A stretch of DNA of 64,000 bases from an uncultured Coriobacteriia bacterium (lineage in GTDB: Bacteria > Actinomycetota > Coriobacteriia > Coriobacteriales > QAMH01), in contig CAUHSG010000001.1 in the NCBI GenBank assembly GCA_959608885.1, positions 1-64,000 on the forward strand. The letters are read 5' to 3'. Both the position numbers and the translations under genes were made by a program. The notes beneath the pieces are model-generated. The model ran no database searches. It was not told the origin of the DNA and saw nothing but the letters and a program-made list of their open reading frames with translations. Shown here in pieces: positions 55,898-64,000 of this stretch. Position 1 is the first letter of the stretch. Each line of letters opens with the position of its first letter.

Positions 55898-56947
55898 CTA
55901 GTAGACCATTCCCATTGCCTCGTTCACCTCGGCAAGTGTCGCATTTGCCACTTCGTTGGCCTTGCGGTTGCCATCATGCAAGACGTCTTTGACGTAATCC
56001 ATGTCACGCGCGAGCTCCTCGCGGCGCGCGCGGATGGGCGCGAAGTAATCGTTGACCGCCTCGGTGACGAAAGCCTTGAGCGTGCCGCCACCACCATCAC
56101 CAATCTCTGCAGCGATATCGGCCTCGGTGCGACCCGAGCACAACGCGGCGGTGGTGAGCAACGCGGAGACACCGGGACGGTTTTCGCGGTCGAACGTGAT
56201 GTTGCGATCGGAGTCCGTCGGGGACTTCTTGATGATCTTGGCGGTCTCGTCTGCCGTCATGCACAGCGAGATGCCGTTCTTGTAGCTCTTGGACATCTTG
56301 CGGCCATCGAGGCCGGGCACCTCTATGACGTCGGAGAGCACGCCCTCGGGCTCGGGAAAGACCGGGGCATAGCGCTCGTTGAAGCGACGCGCGATGGTGC
56401 GTGTGAGCTCGATGTGGGGCAACTGGTCCTTGCCGACGGGCACGACGTTTCCCTTGCAGAAGAGAATGTCGCATGCCTGGTGCACCGGATAGGTCAAAAG
56501 CAGACCAGTGAGCGCATGGCCCGAAGCCTCTTGCTCGGCCTTGACCGTGGGATTACGCTCGAGCTCGGACTCGCTCACGAGCGAGAGGAAGGGCAACATG
56601 AGCTGATTGAGCGCAGGTACCGACGAATGCGTGAAGATCATCGTCTTGGCGGGGTCGATGCCGCAGGCCAGATAATCGATGACAATGTTGTAGACGTTGT
56701 CGGCGATGTTATCCGTCGTATCGCGGTCGGTGATCACCTGATAGTCGGCGATGACGATGTTCGTGTGTATGCCACGGTTCTGAAGATCGACGCGCCCCTT
56801 AAGCGTACCGAAGTAATGACCCAGGTGCAGCCTACCCGTGGGACGGTCTCCCGTGAGCATACGGTACTTTCCGGGATTGACGTCAAAATCGGCGCGAATC
56901 AAATCACTTTTGCGCTTTGCCGCCTCGAAGCTGCCTTCATTTGGCAT
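55898..56947 (-). CDS. trpS: Tryptophanyl-tRNA synthetase
   Basis: A class I synthetase. The 349-residue protein has GDRPTGRLHLGHYFG (HIGH motif) near residue 33 and KMSKS near 220. A stretch of about 20 residues before the catalytic core is charged. Complete, with the normal C-terminal anticodon-binding region. Confidence 0.96.
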   Translation of the reverse strand: MPNEGSFEAAKRKSDLIRADFDVNPGKYRMLTGDRPTGRLHLGHYFGTLKGRVDLQNRGIHTNIVIADYQVITDRDTTDNIADNVYNIVIDYLACGIDPAKTMIFTHSSVPALNQLMLPFLSLVSESELERNPTVKAEQEASGHALTGLLLTYPVHQACDILFCKGNVVPVGKDQLPHIELTRTIARRFNERYAPVFPEPEGVLSDVIEVPGLDGRKMSKSYKNGISLCMTADETAKIIKKSPTDSDRNITFDRENRPGVSALLTTAALCSGRTEADIAAEIGDGGGGTLKAFVTEAVNDYFAPIRARREELARDMDYVKDVLHDGNRKANEVANATLAEVNEAMGMVY

Positions 56948-57009
56948 GTTGGAGCTGCCTTTCTCTCGAAAATGTCTGCAAGATGGTACACCATCTGGAA
57001 AACGTACGG

Positions 57010-57675
57010 TTAGTAATTGCCCAAATCCTCGGGATGGATACCGTAGGATTCGAGTTCGGCAAAACCGGAACGCACCCTGAAGACGAAACCATCGACGTTG
57101 CGTACGATGAGATGATTGACCTCATCGGTTCCCATGTTGAGCCAATTGCCCATGAAACCCCGAATGACGCCGCCATGCACGATGACAGCCGTGCGACCTT
57201 CGAGACGCTCGATATCGTCGCTTACGCTCCTGATGCGAACGAGGAAATCGTCGAAGCTCTCCCCTCCTTGCGCAGGCGGCCACGTAGCCGCACGCGGACC
57301 CCACGGAAACGGAAGATTTCGCTCGATGACGTCATCGAAGCTCATGCCCTCGATGGGCCCGAAATCGAACTCGATGAGACGCTCGTCAACCTGGGCCTCG
57401 AGGCCAAGCTCGACTGCCGCCGGCTCGGCGATCATCGCCCGGCAGCGTTTGAGCGGCGAGCAGATGATGCGGTCAGGACGCCAGGCGATGAGGCCGGCAA
57501 TTGCGCGGCGCGATTGCTCCTCGCCGAGCTCAGTCACGCCCTCGTCTCGCCTGCCGAGGAAGAAACCCCGTGCATTCGCATGCGTCTGGGCGTGTCTCAT
57601 GAGGAGCACGCGTGACATGCCATCATCGCATGCCGTTGAAAGTGGATTGGGAGTCGCAGTTTCTTCCTGGCGCAT
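57010..57675 (-). CDS. Histidine phosphatase superfamily protein (phosphoglycerate mutase-like)
   Basis: A 221-residue protein with the catalytic RHAQTHAN near residue 27 and VIHGGVIRGF as second His. The ATG at 57675 is taken since AAGGG is near, although homology starts at the ATG at 57618. CobC-like acid phosphatases are the closest type; the substrate is unknown. It overlaps nothing and lies between rluB and trpS. Confidence 0.83.
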   Translation of the reverse strand: MRQEETATPNPLSTACDDGMSRVLLMRHAQTHANARGFFLGRRDEGVTELGEEQSRRAIAGLIAWRPDRIICSPLKRCRAMIAEPAAVELGLEAQVDERLIEFDFGPIEGMSFDDVIERNLPFPWGPRAATWPPAQGGESFDDFLVRIRSVSDDIERLEGRTAVIVHGGVIRGFMGNWLNMGTDEVNHLIVRNVDGFVFRVRSGFAELESYGIHPEDLGNY

Positions 57676-57694
57676 CACGGCAATTCCCTTCGTC

Positions 57695-58450
57695 CTAGAG
57701 CCCCGCGACTTCGCGCAGGCGCGCAATCTCGTCTTCAGTCAAGAGACGCCATGACCCTTCATCCACGTCAGTGAGAACGAGCGGGCCGAAACTACTTCTG
57801 TGCAAGTCGAGTACCGGATGGTGAACAGCCGAGCACATGCGTTTGACCTGGCGTTTCCTACCCTCGTGAATGACAAGCTCGATATCGGAGCTGCCATCGG
57901 GGCGTTTTCCGACGAGGCGCACATGCGCCTGAGCCGTAAGGCCGTCGTCAAGCATGATGCCACCGCGCAGACGCGCGAGGTCGACCTCGTCGGGCACGCC
58001 ATCGACATGCGCCTGATAGGTCTTGTCAACATGATGCTTCGGATGAAGGAGATGCTGACCCATGTCGCCATCAGTCGTGAAGAGCAGAAGCCCCGTCGTA
58101 TCCTTGTCGAGCCTGCCGACGGGATAGAGGCCGGGATAGCGATCACGTGGCACGAGCTGGGCAACGCACGGACGTCCTTGCGGATCATCCATCGTCGTCA
58201 GATAGCCCTTGGGTTTGTAGAGCATGAGGTAGACGGAACCGTCTTCGAGACGCACCTCACGGCCATCGACGCAGACGACATCGACCTTGGGATCAACCTT
58301 GCTGCCAAGTTCGGTTATCACCTGGCCGTTGACGCTCACGCGACCAGCCGTCATGAGATCTTCGGAACCCCTGCGACTCGCGACACCCGCACGCGCGAGA
58401 AACTTCTGCAGGCGCATGGGAAACGGTTGTTCGGGCGTTGCGTCTGCCAT
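57695..58450 (-). CDS. rluB: 23S rRNA pseudouridine synthase (RluB family)
   Basis: A 251-residue enzyme with an N-terminal S4 domain (QKFLARAGVASRRGSEDLM) and catalytic Asp in GRLDKDTTGLLLF near residue 112. EGRKRQVKRM is the RNA-binding signature near 196. It lies directly after scpB, as in many Gram-positives. Confidence 0.95.
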   Translation of the reverse strand: MADATPEQPFPMRLQKFLARAGVASRRGSEDLMTAGRVSVNGQVITELGSKVDPKVDVVCVDGREVRLEDGSVYLMLYKPKGYLTTMDDPQGRPCVAQLVPRDRYPGLYPVGRLDKDTTGLLLFTTDGDMGQHLLHPKHHVDKTYQAHVDGVPDEVDLARLRGGIMLDDGLTAQAHVRLVGKRPDGSSDIELVIHEGRKRQVKRMCSAVHHPVLDLHRSSFGPLVLTDVDEGSWRLLTEDEIARLREVAGL

Positions 58451-58452
58451 GA

Positions 58453-59451
58453 TTACCCGACCAACTCGATATCGTCATCATCAGGCTCGGCGTCAGGCTC
58501 GTCCTCGTCGGATTCCTCGTCATCGGTATAGACGTACGCTTCCTCTTCCTCTGGATCGGCAGTGTCGATGAGATCATCTTCGTCAGCTGTGTACTCGTCG
58601 TCTACCTCGTCGTCGTCCATATCATCGGCATCATCTTCATCAGGTTCGGCTTCGTCGTCATCTCCGAAGTACGCATCGAGAATGCCGTCAATATCCTCGA
58701 TGTCTACGCCGAGGTAGTCGTCGACCTTCTCGGTCATGGACTGGTCGATAATCTCAGCGACGCCTTCGGCATCGTCCTCTCGTACGTCGTCACCGCAATC
58801 GACTTCCTCGACCACGAGGTCAGTCTGAATCGTCGCGACCTCTTCCTCATCGAGTTCGAGCTGCATGTCGTCGTTCTTGCCCGCACCACTCAGGCGTTCG
58901 CGAATCTGCTCGCGACTCGCCTCGTCTGGCGCGAAATCCTCGAGGGGCGGGAGGTCCTTCACGCTCTTGAGGCCAAAGCGTTCGAGAAAGGCGCGCGTCG
59001 TACCATAGAGAATGGAGCCACCCGGCTTGTCACGTCCCATTTCGCGCACGAGTCCCTTCTCGACGAGCGAGGAGACGACGCTTTCGGAATTGACACCGCG
59101 AATGGCATTGACGGTCGCACGCGTCACGGGCTGGTGATAGGCGATGACGGCAAGTGCCTCGAGTGCTGCCTGCGACATGCGATGCGTATCCCAGGAGATG
59201 ACATAGCGCTCGATGGCCTCGTTGTATGCAGGATGCGTGTAAAAGCGCCAACCGCCCGCGACCTCGCGCAGTTGGATGCCACGATTCTCATCACGGTACT
59301 CGGCGGCAAGCGCGGCGAGCACCTCGTCGACATCGACGGGTGTCCTATCGAGTATCTCGGCAAGACGTGCCGCGCTCACCGGCTCGTCCGAAACGAAAAG
59401 CAACGCCTCGGCCGCGCTCATTAGATCAGCGTATCGTTCGTCACGTGCCAT
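58453..59451 (-). CDS. scpB: Condensin accessory protein ScpB with long acidic tail
   Basis: A kleisin partner that bridges ScpA and SMC in chromosome segregation. The N-terminal ~190 residues are a winged-helix pair typical of ScpB (AAEALLFVSDEPVSAARLAEIL, IAYHQPVTRATVNAIRGVNS). Residues ~195-332 are extremely acidic with long Asp/Glu runs, absent from most ScpB. GAGGAG is five bases before the ATG, and scpA ends two bases upstream. Confidence 0.93.
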   Translation of the reverse strand: MARDERYADLMSAAEALLFVSDEPVSAARLAEILDRTPVDVDEVLAALAAEYRDENRGIQLREVAGGWRFYTHPAYNEAIERYVISWDTHRMSQAALEALAVIAYHQPVTRATVNAIRGVNSESVVSSLVEKGLVREMGRDKPGGSILYGTTRAFLERFGLKSVKDLPPLEDFAPDEASREQIRERLSGAGKNDDMQLELDEEEVATIQTDLVVEEVDCGDDVREDDAEGVAEIIDQSMTEKVDDYLGVDIEDIDGILDAYFGDDDEAEPDEDDADDMDDDEVDDEYTADEDDLIDTADPEEEEAYVYTDDEESDEDEPDAEPDDDDIELVG

Positions 59452-59453
59452 AT

Positions 59454-60305
59454 TTACTCCTCATCGGCAGTATCGCCAGTTTCGTCTGCGTCGAGCTGCT
59501 CAAGTGACGGATCATCGGGCATGCCCCAGTCCGGAACCGAGAAGTCCGTGATTTCGGGAGCATCGGATTCGATGTCGAGCCTGATCTCCTCGAATGCCGC
59601 ATTCTGGCATATCTTGATGACACCACGCTTGTAGAGCTCGAGAATCGCCAGAAAGGTGACGACGATGAGCTCGGGCGTGGGTGCGGGGCCAACAAGCTGT
59701 TCGAAGGTGCAGCTCTCACGACGGCGCATCGAGCGATAGATGCCCTCGACGTGCTTTTCCATCGAGATGGGCACGGCGGCGATATGCTCGGCTTCGAGCA
59801 GGAAGGTATCGCGTCGCGCGGCGATGTCGGCGCAGATGACGGCAAGACCATGCAGGGTGATGTCCTTGAGATAATCGGGCATGAGACCGATGAACCGCTC
59901 GTCAAGGCCGGCCTGACGCGGATGCATCTTGGCCTCGTTCTCCATGCGCGCCCCCAGAGCTGCCGCCGCGTTCTTGAACTGCTTGTACATGACGAGTCGC
60001 TCGACGAGGATGTCACGTGTCTGTTCGGGCGTGAGGTTGGCGAACTCGTCATCGAGCTCGATTTCCTCAATGGCATCCTTGGGCAGAAGCGACGATGCCT
60101 TGATCTGCAGCAAGGTTGCCGCCACGACGAGAAAGTCGCTCGCGATATCGAGATCGAGATCCTTCATGCGCTCGACCTCGGCAAGATACTGATCCGTGAT
60201 GTCCGCGATGGAGATGGCGCCGATGTCGATCTTCTGGCGCGAGACGAGCGTGAGCAACAGGTCGAATGGTCCCTGGTAGGCATCTATGCGAACGCGATAT
60301 GACAC
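59454..60305 (-). CDS. scpA: Segregation and condensation protein ScpA
   Basis: The kleisin subunit of the SMC-ScpAB complex. The chain begins SYRVRIDAYQGPFDLLLTLV, with IADITDQYLAEV near residue 37 and a C-terminal winged helix. The GTG at 60305 is preferred: GGGAG is seven bases away, while the ATG at 60311 lies one base after it. Length of about 283 residues is normal. Confidence 0.93.
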   Translation of the reverse strand: MSYRVRIDAYQGPFDLLLTLVSRQKIDIGAISIADITDQYLAEVERMKDLDLDIASDFLVVAATLLQIKASSLLPKDAIEEIELDDEFANLTPEQTRDILVERLVMYKQFKNAAAALGARMENEAKMHPRQAGLDERFIGLMPDYLKDITLHGLAVICADIAARRDTFLLEAEHIAAVPISMEKHVEGIYRSMRRRESCTFEQLVGPAPTPELIVVTFLAILELYKRGVIKICQNAAFEEIRLDIESDAPEITDFSVPDWGMPDDPSLEQLDADETGDTADEE

Positions 60306-60364
60306 GTACATGCTCCCGTTTGTCTGGCGTGTGCTCGAATCGGTATTCTAGCGTAGCGCCCATT

Positions 60365-62536
60365 CTACCGTGATGACGAGACTTCGACCGACGAAGAGGC
60401 GAACGCTATGGATGCATCGGGGGTAACGCGGTATATCACGATATCCTCAATCCCTTCGGGCGTCACGTCCTGCACGCATTCCGAAGAAAAGCGTAATCTC
60501 TGGCTCGTAGGCGTCACGATGAAGTCGATGCCCGCTGCATCGTCGCAGGTGCGACCATTGGCGCTGAAGATGTTGTCGCCCATCGTGTCGCCGCTTCGAA
60601 GCAGCACGTCGAGCTGCGTGCGCGGACCCTCGGCGAGCGTCTTGCGCAGCTGCTCCTCGCGTATGTAAGTGCAGTTGAGACGGTTGTTGTCGACATAGAC
60701 ATCCATATGGTTGTTGAAGGCCGAGTTCTCATCATCAACGACGATGAGAACCTGTTCGCCCTCGGGCAGCCCATCGACGAAACCCTCGAGCGCGCACATC
60801 TCGGCAAGCTCTTCCTCGCCGATGCGGTAGACGGCACTATTGTACTGGTAGGCACCGACGTTGTTCGCAACCAGCGCAACCGCAATGAGGACGGGTACGG
60901 CAAGGGCGAACTTGGGATGCTTCCTCGAGACAAGTGCCCACATCCCGAAGACGAGGTACGTGCAAACGAGCGCCTTGGAAAGCCATATGCCCGGACTGAT
61001 GTCGAGAAACTCCCCATGATAGATGTCCTTGCCACCCGATCTTGCGGACAGGTCGGCATTCGGGTCAATAGGCAGACCAGGCAACTGCTCTCCCAAGAGC
61101 CGCAGGCTGTGGAACTGTGCGTTGTCGAACCCCTGCGAATAGTCGCCAGTACCGAGCATGAAGATGACGAGCAGGCAGCCCACGATCGTCGCCGCTATGG
61201 CACCCGCAAAGGAAACAGGACTTCGCATGATGGCAACCCCATCGCCGCGCACGATCTGCTTGATAGTCAGGAAAAGCAACGGCAAGAAAATGGGCGCGAC
61301 GTAACGTACGTGCGGTCGAATGCTCACATGACCGAGGTCTTCGCGAATCGAAATGGTATAGATGACGATGAGGAGGATGAAGACGAAGGCGAGCAGGCAG
61401 AACAGATAGAGCTCGCGTTCGCGTCTCGTCAGACGAGGCCAGGTGAGCGCGGGAAGGACGAGCGGAAAGAACGCGAACGCGATGACGAAATGCGTCGTAT
61501 CGCTTAGCAGCGCATAGAGGGCGAAGAGCAGCGTATAGGGATTGAACAACACTGACGGATCGGTCTGGTTGTACGAGTTGAGGAGCCCCGAAAAGAGCGT
61601 GAACTTAAGGATGATGAAAGGAAGGATGAACCCCGCCATGAAGCAGACGAGGGATACGGCGCAAGTGGCTGCTGCGCTCATAGTCCTGTGCTCACACGGA
61701 AGCGCCACTGGCGCTTCCGGTTCGTGCGGAAATCGCGCATCAGCCACTTGCGCCGTTGGTGACGTTTGTGTCAGGAGGCCAGATCCCTTGACGCATTCTC
61801 CCTCGCAAGATCGCATCGCACTCATCGCGGGCCTGCTCGAGATGCCTTGCTTCGCGCCTGCGTCCCCCTCGTGCGTTGCTTCATCTCTCCGCTCACGTAC
61901 GATTCGCACGATCATCATCACGATGAAGGCGAGTGCGAAACCGAGGGCCACCTCCTTGGCGAGATAAGTAACGTAGCACAGCAAGCCTGCGACAGCGCAC
62001 CAGACATATCCCACTCTCCCCCGCGCCTCGAGGGCACGCAGGCAGCATGCGACGAGCCAGAGTACGAGCGGCAAGTAGATGCATTCGCTCAAGAAGGTCA
62101 TCGAATAGCACATATCGGGCATGATCACGGTAAAGAGCAAGCAGATGACGACCGGAACTTTGGTGGTGAAGAGCCTGTGCGCGATGAGAAGGGCCGGAAA
62201 GACGGCCGAGGAAACGTAGATGCTGTTGAGCAGCGCGATGAACGTCACGCGCATTTGCGGATCATCGGCAAGATAGGCAGGAAGCAAGCTAAGCGGATAG
62301 AGAATCTTCTGGAAGCTCGAAAAGCCACCCCGCTCGATGAGCTGCCCCTCGTTGAGAAGGCTCGAGGCGAGATTAAGATAGCGAATCTCGTCGGGAAGCA
62401 CACCGACGCCCTTGGGAAAATCAGCAAGGAAAAAGCGCACAATGAGGGATGCGACAAAGAACGCGACCGTGACGAGCGCGAGAATGAAGGCATCGCGGTT
62501 CTTGGGCGTTATGGTCTGTGAGTCCTGTATCTGCAT
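60365..62536 (-). CDS. Large membrane glycosyltransferase-like protein (GT39/PMT type) containing a palindromic element
   Basis: A 723-residue inner-membrane protein with about a dozen helices and a large outer C-terminal domain. The first outer loop holds GVLPDEIRYLNLASS, with the Asp-Glu pair expected of lipid-phosphate-sugar glycosyltransferases. Residues about 223-294 (between two helices) are encoded by a 215-bp palindromic element, and read as low-complexity sequence. The frame stays open throughout. The sugar acceptor is unknown. Confidence 0.82.
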   Translation of the reverse strand: MQIQDSQTITPKNRDAFILALVTVAFFVASLIVRFFLADFPKGVGVLPDEIRYLNLASSLLNEGQLIERGGFSSFQKILYPLSLLPAYLADDPQMRVTFIALLNSIYVSSAVFPALLIAHRLFTTKVPVVICLLFTVIMPDMCYSMTFLSECIYLPLVLWLVACCLRALEARGRVGYVWCAVAGLLCYVTYLAKEVALGFALAFIVMMIVRIVRERRDEATHEGDAGAKQGISSRPAMSAMRSCEGECVKGSGLLTQTSPTAQVADARFPHEPEAPVALPCEHRTMSAAATCAVSLVCFMAGFILPFIILKFTLFSGLLNSYNQTDPSVLFNPYTLLFALYALLSDTTHFVIAFAFFPLVLPALTWPRLTRRERELYLFCLLAFVFILLIVIYTISIREDLGHVSIRPHVRYVAPIFLPLLFLTIKQIVRGDGVAIMRSPVSFAGAIAATIVGCLLVIFMLGTGDYSQGFDNAQFHSLRLLGEQLPGLPIDPNADLSARSGGKDIYHGEFLDISPGIWLSKALVCTYLVFGMWALVSRKHPKFALAVPVLIAVALVANNVGAYQYNSAVYRIGEEELAEMCALEGFVDGLPEGEQVLIVVDDENSAFNNHMDVYVDNNRLNCTYIREEQLRKTLAEGPRTQLDVLLRSGDTMGDNIFSANGRTCDDAAGIDFIVTPTSQRLRFSSECVQDVTPEGIEDIVIYRVTPDASIAFASSSVEVSSSR
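61656..61870. repeat. Palindromic element, family 2, copy C, inside a coding sequence
   Basis: Bases 61656-61756 form a long imperfect palindrome: 14-bp arms (61658-61671 with 61741-61754) around a perfect 10-bp hairpin with a one-base loop (61698-61718). The following part to about 61870 resembles the right half of copy B (CTCGCAAG, GCTCGAGATGCC, then GTCCCC). It is in frame within the gene at 60365-62536. Confidence 0.72.
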
Positions 62537-62545
62537 GCGCGCAAG

Positions 62546-63244
62546 CTAGACGGGCAACAAGAAGTGGGCGATGTTTCCCGCTGTCGCATCAAGATATATG
62601 CCGAACACGTTGACATGCAAGAAATACGGCAGCACAAGAATGACGAGCAGGAAGAAGAACATCGAATATTGCTGAACCTTGTAATAGGTACGCAACGCCT
62701 TGTCGCTTAGGAACGCCGCAATAATCGAGCTGCCGTCAAGCGGCGGGATGGGGATGAGATTGAAGAACGCAAGGCAGAGGTTGATCGTGCAGAAATAGGT
62801 ACCGAAGTACCAGACATAGAAGCCAACGGCCGCGGGAAGCACGGGCATCTGATAGAGATAGATGCCGCCCCAGGCGATGGCGGCACCAACGAGGCTCAAC
62901 ACGAGATTGGTCGCCGGGCCCACGAGACCGACGATGAGCTCGCCTTTGCGGATGTCCTTGAAATAACGGGGATTGTAGGGAACCGGCTTGGCGTAGCCGA
63001 AGAGCATACCGCCGCCTCCACCAAGCACCGACATGGCGATGAGACAGGCCGGCAAGATGACGGTGCCGAAGGGATCGATATGCTTGAGCGGATTGAGCGA
63101 GAGGCGACCGGCATTCTTTGCCGTGGGGTCTCCGAGCTTGTAGGCGGCATAGCCATGGGCAACCTCGTGCAAGACGAGAGCCGGAATGAAGGCCATGACC
63201 ATGATGGCGACCTGCACTATCTGTGCGAACATTGCGCCGCTCAT
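62546..63244 (-). CDS. Site-2-protease-type zinc metalloprotease (M50 family)
   Basis: A 232-residue membrane protein with about five helices. The zinc motif is LHEVAHGYAAY near residue 25 and the third ligand lies in IPIPPLDGS near 170. Members of this short M50B branch have no PDZ domain; their substrates are mostly unknown. The ATG at 63244 overlaps the stop of the ABC-F gene (ATGA). Homology does not extend into the earlier open frame. Confidence 0.9.
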   Translation of the reverse strand: MSGAMFAQIVQVAIMVMAFIPALVLHEVAHGYAAYKLGDPTAKNAGRLSLNPLKHIDPFGTVILPACLIAMSVLGGGGGMLFGYAKPVPYNPRYFKDIRKGELIVGLVGPATNLVLSLVGAAIAWGGIYLYQMPVLPAAVGFYVWYFGTYFCTINLCLAFFNLIPIPPLDGSSIIAAFLSDKALRTYYKVQQYSMFFFLLVILVLPYFLHVNVFGIYLDATAGNIAHFLLPV

Positions 63245-64000
63245 GCGTCCTCCCCCATCTGCTTGAGTTCGAGCTCGATGGTAGCGGAAAGCTCGAGCCA
63301 CTCCGCCTCGTTGGCCGTCATGCGCGCCTTGAGCTCGTTATACTCGGTCATCGCCGCCTCGAAACGTTCCTGGTCAGCATAGAGGTTCTCGTCGGCCATG
63401 AGCGTCACGAGGGCCTCATGGCGCTCGTCGTCGACCTCCATCTGCTTCTCGAGCTCGGCCACGCGCTTGCGCTCGTCCTTGAGCTTGCGATACACGCGGT
63501 TGCGCGCCTCGGCCTCGGCGCGCTTTTGCTCCTTCGTCTTGGGAGCAGAGCCCTTTGAGCTCACCGTAACCGTACGGCGCGGCTTGCGATGCTCATCGGC
63601 TTGCGGTTTGGCGTCCATCGTCTTGTCACGCGCAGAGAGCTTCCTGCCACTCGCATCCTCGGTCGCCTCGACGGCATTGCCGTTGATGTCGACCTGCCCG
63701 GACTTGTAGAGGAAGTAATCGTAGTCACCGGGATAGTCGGTCACCACGCCGCCGTCGATATAGATGATGCGATTGGCGAAGGAGCGAATGAGGTGCCTAT
63801 CGTGGCTGATGAGAACGATGGTTCCATCGAAGCTCTGCAAGGCCTGCTCGAGGATGTCAACGCTCGAGATATCCAGATGGTTGGTGGGCTCGTCGAGGCA
63901 CAGCAGTGGTGCAGGAGAAACGAGCATCTTGGCGAGCGCAAGGCGCGCCTTTTCGCCACCGGAGAGCACGCTTACCTTCTTGTCGACATCGTCTCCCTTG
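63241..64000 (-). CDS. ABC-F family ATPase, 5' end cut by the window edge
   Basis: The last ~253 residues of a soluble double-ATPase acting on ribosomes. The second domain signature LSGGEKARLALAKML and Walker B LLCLDEPTNHLD with SHDRHLI are visible. The C-terminal coiled-coil (about the last 90 residues, KEQKRAEAEARNRVYRK onward) is typical. The frame continues past base 64000, so the first domain is outside. Translation factor or resistance role cannot be told from this part. Confidence 0.92.
   Translation of the reverse strand, partial: KGDDVDKKVSVLSGGEKARLALAKMLVSPAPLLCLDEPTNHLDISSVDILEQALQSFDGTIVLISHDRHLIRSFANRIIYIDGGVVTDYPGDYDYFLYKSGQVDINGNAVEATEDASGRKLSARDKTMDAKPQADEHRKPRRTVTVSSKGSAPKTKEQKRAEAEARNRVYRKLKDERKRVAELEKQMEVDDERHEALVTLMADENLYADQERFEAAMTEYNELKARMTANEAEWLELSATIELELKQMGEDA

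Overview
The window is about 58% G+C and densely coded, with mostly operonic minus-strand genes. It looks like the chromosome of an anaerobic actinobacterium, most probably a Coriobacteriia/Eggerthellales member. The reasons are: a single-chain pyruvate:ferredoxin oxidoreductase; serine-rich Gram-positive lipoproteins of the ..SACGGSS.. type; XdhC and NifX-like proteins; ScpA/ScpB, RecO and RluB in Gram-positive arrangements; and PyrR with mRNA-binding sites. The class call is inference. I saw no rRNA, tRNA, CRISPR array, IS transposase or phage gene.

Layout. 1-2487 (+): serine acetyltransferase (cut by the window edge), QueD, ThrH and a small membrane protein. 2705-9165 (-): a PurF-like protein with a degenerate glutaminase half, XdhC, a small orphan, a NifX-like protein, a polysaccharide deacetylase and an orphan double-ATPase of ECF type. 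9446-12988 (+): NifJ. 13146-17000: a MATE exporter, a glycosyltransferase and a DMT exporter. 16997-22646 (-): two complete polar amino acid ABC importers. 22823-28413 (-): recO-era-dgkA-ybeY-phoH-thiI-rpoZ-gmk. 28429-38726 (-): a full pyrimidine pathway, transcribed pyrR-pyrB-pyrC-carA-carB-pyrK-pyrD-pyrF. 39179-47593 (-): coaBC, Zn-ribbon protein, Nif3-like, PHP phosphatase, cysteine desulfurase, rpe, gpsA, plsY, der. 47628-53681 (-): DUF512 radical-SAM protein, ispH, plsC, cmk, aroA, tyrA. 53702-55860 (-): three tandem exported cyclophilin-like lipoproteins. 55898-64000 (-): trpS, a histidine phosphatase, rluB, scpB, scpA, a large membrane glycosyltransferase, a site-2-type protease and an ABC-F ATPase cut by the window edge.

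How the genes work together. The pyrimidine cluster encodes the whole route to UMP. It carries two copies of a PyrR-type RNA hairpin, before pyrR and before carA, each placed so that its basal helix would cover the ribosome binding site; this suggests translational repression. gpsA, plsY and plsC supply phospholipid precursors. aroA and tyrA belong to aromatic amino acid synthesis, and scpA/scpB to chromosome condensation.

The most unusual content is non-coding. Two families of 100-200 bp imperfect palindromes are scattered through the window. Family 1 (four clear copies) has a conserved core centred on CCGCTTCGCGG, and its outer arms differ between copies while still pairing within each copy. 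Family 2 (two spacer copies plus one lying in frame inside the large glycosyltransferase gene) shares a GCTCAGACAGTCCTCGCAAG-type core. Several copies sit between genes of the pyrimidine cluster. The strongest protein-level oddities are the PurF-like paralogue with lost glutamine-site residues, a permease with a large exported N-terminal domain, a cyclophilin-like protein without catalytic residues, and an ScpB with a long acidic tail.
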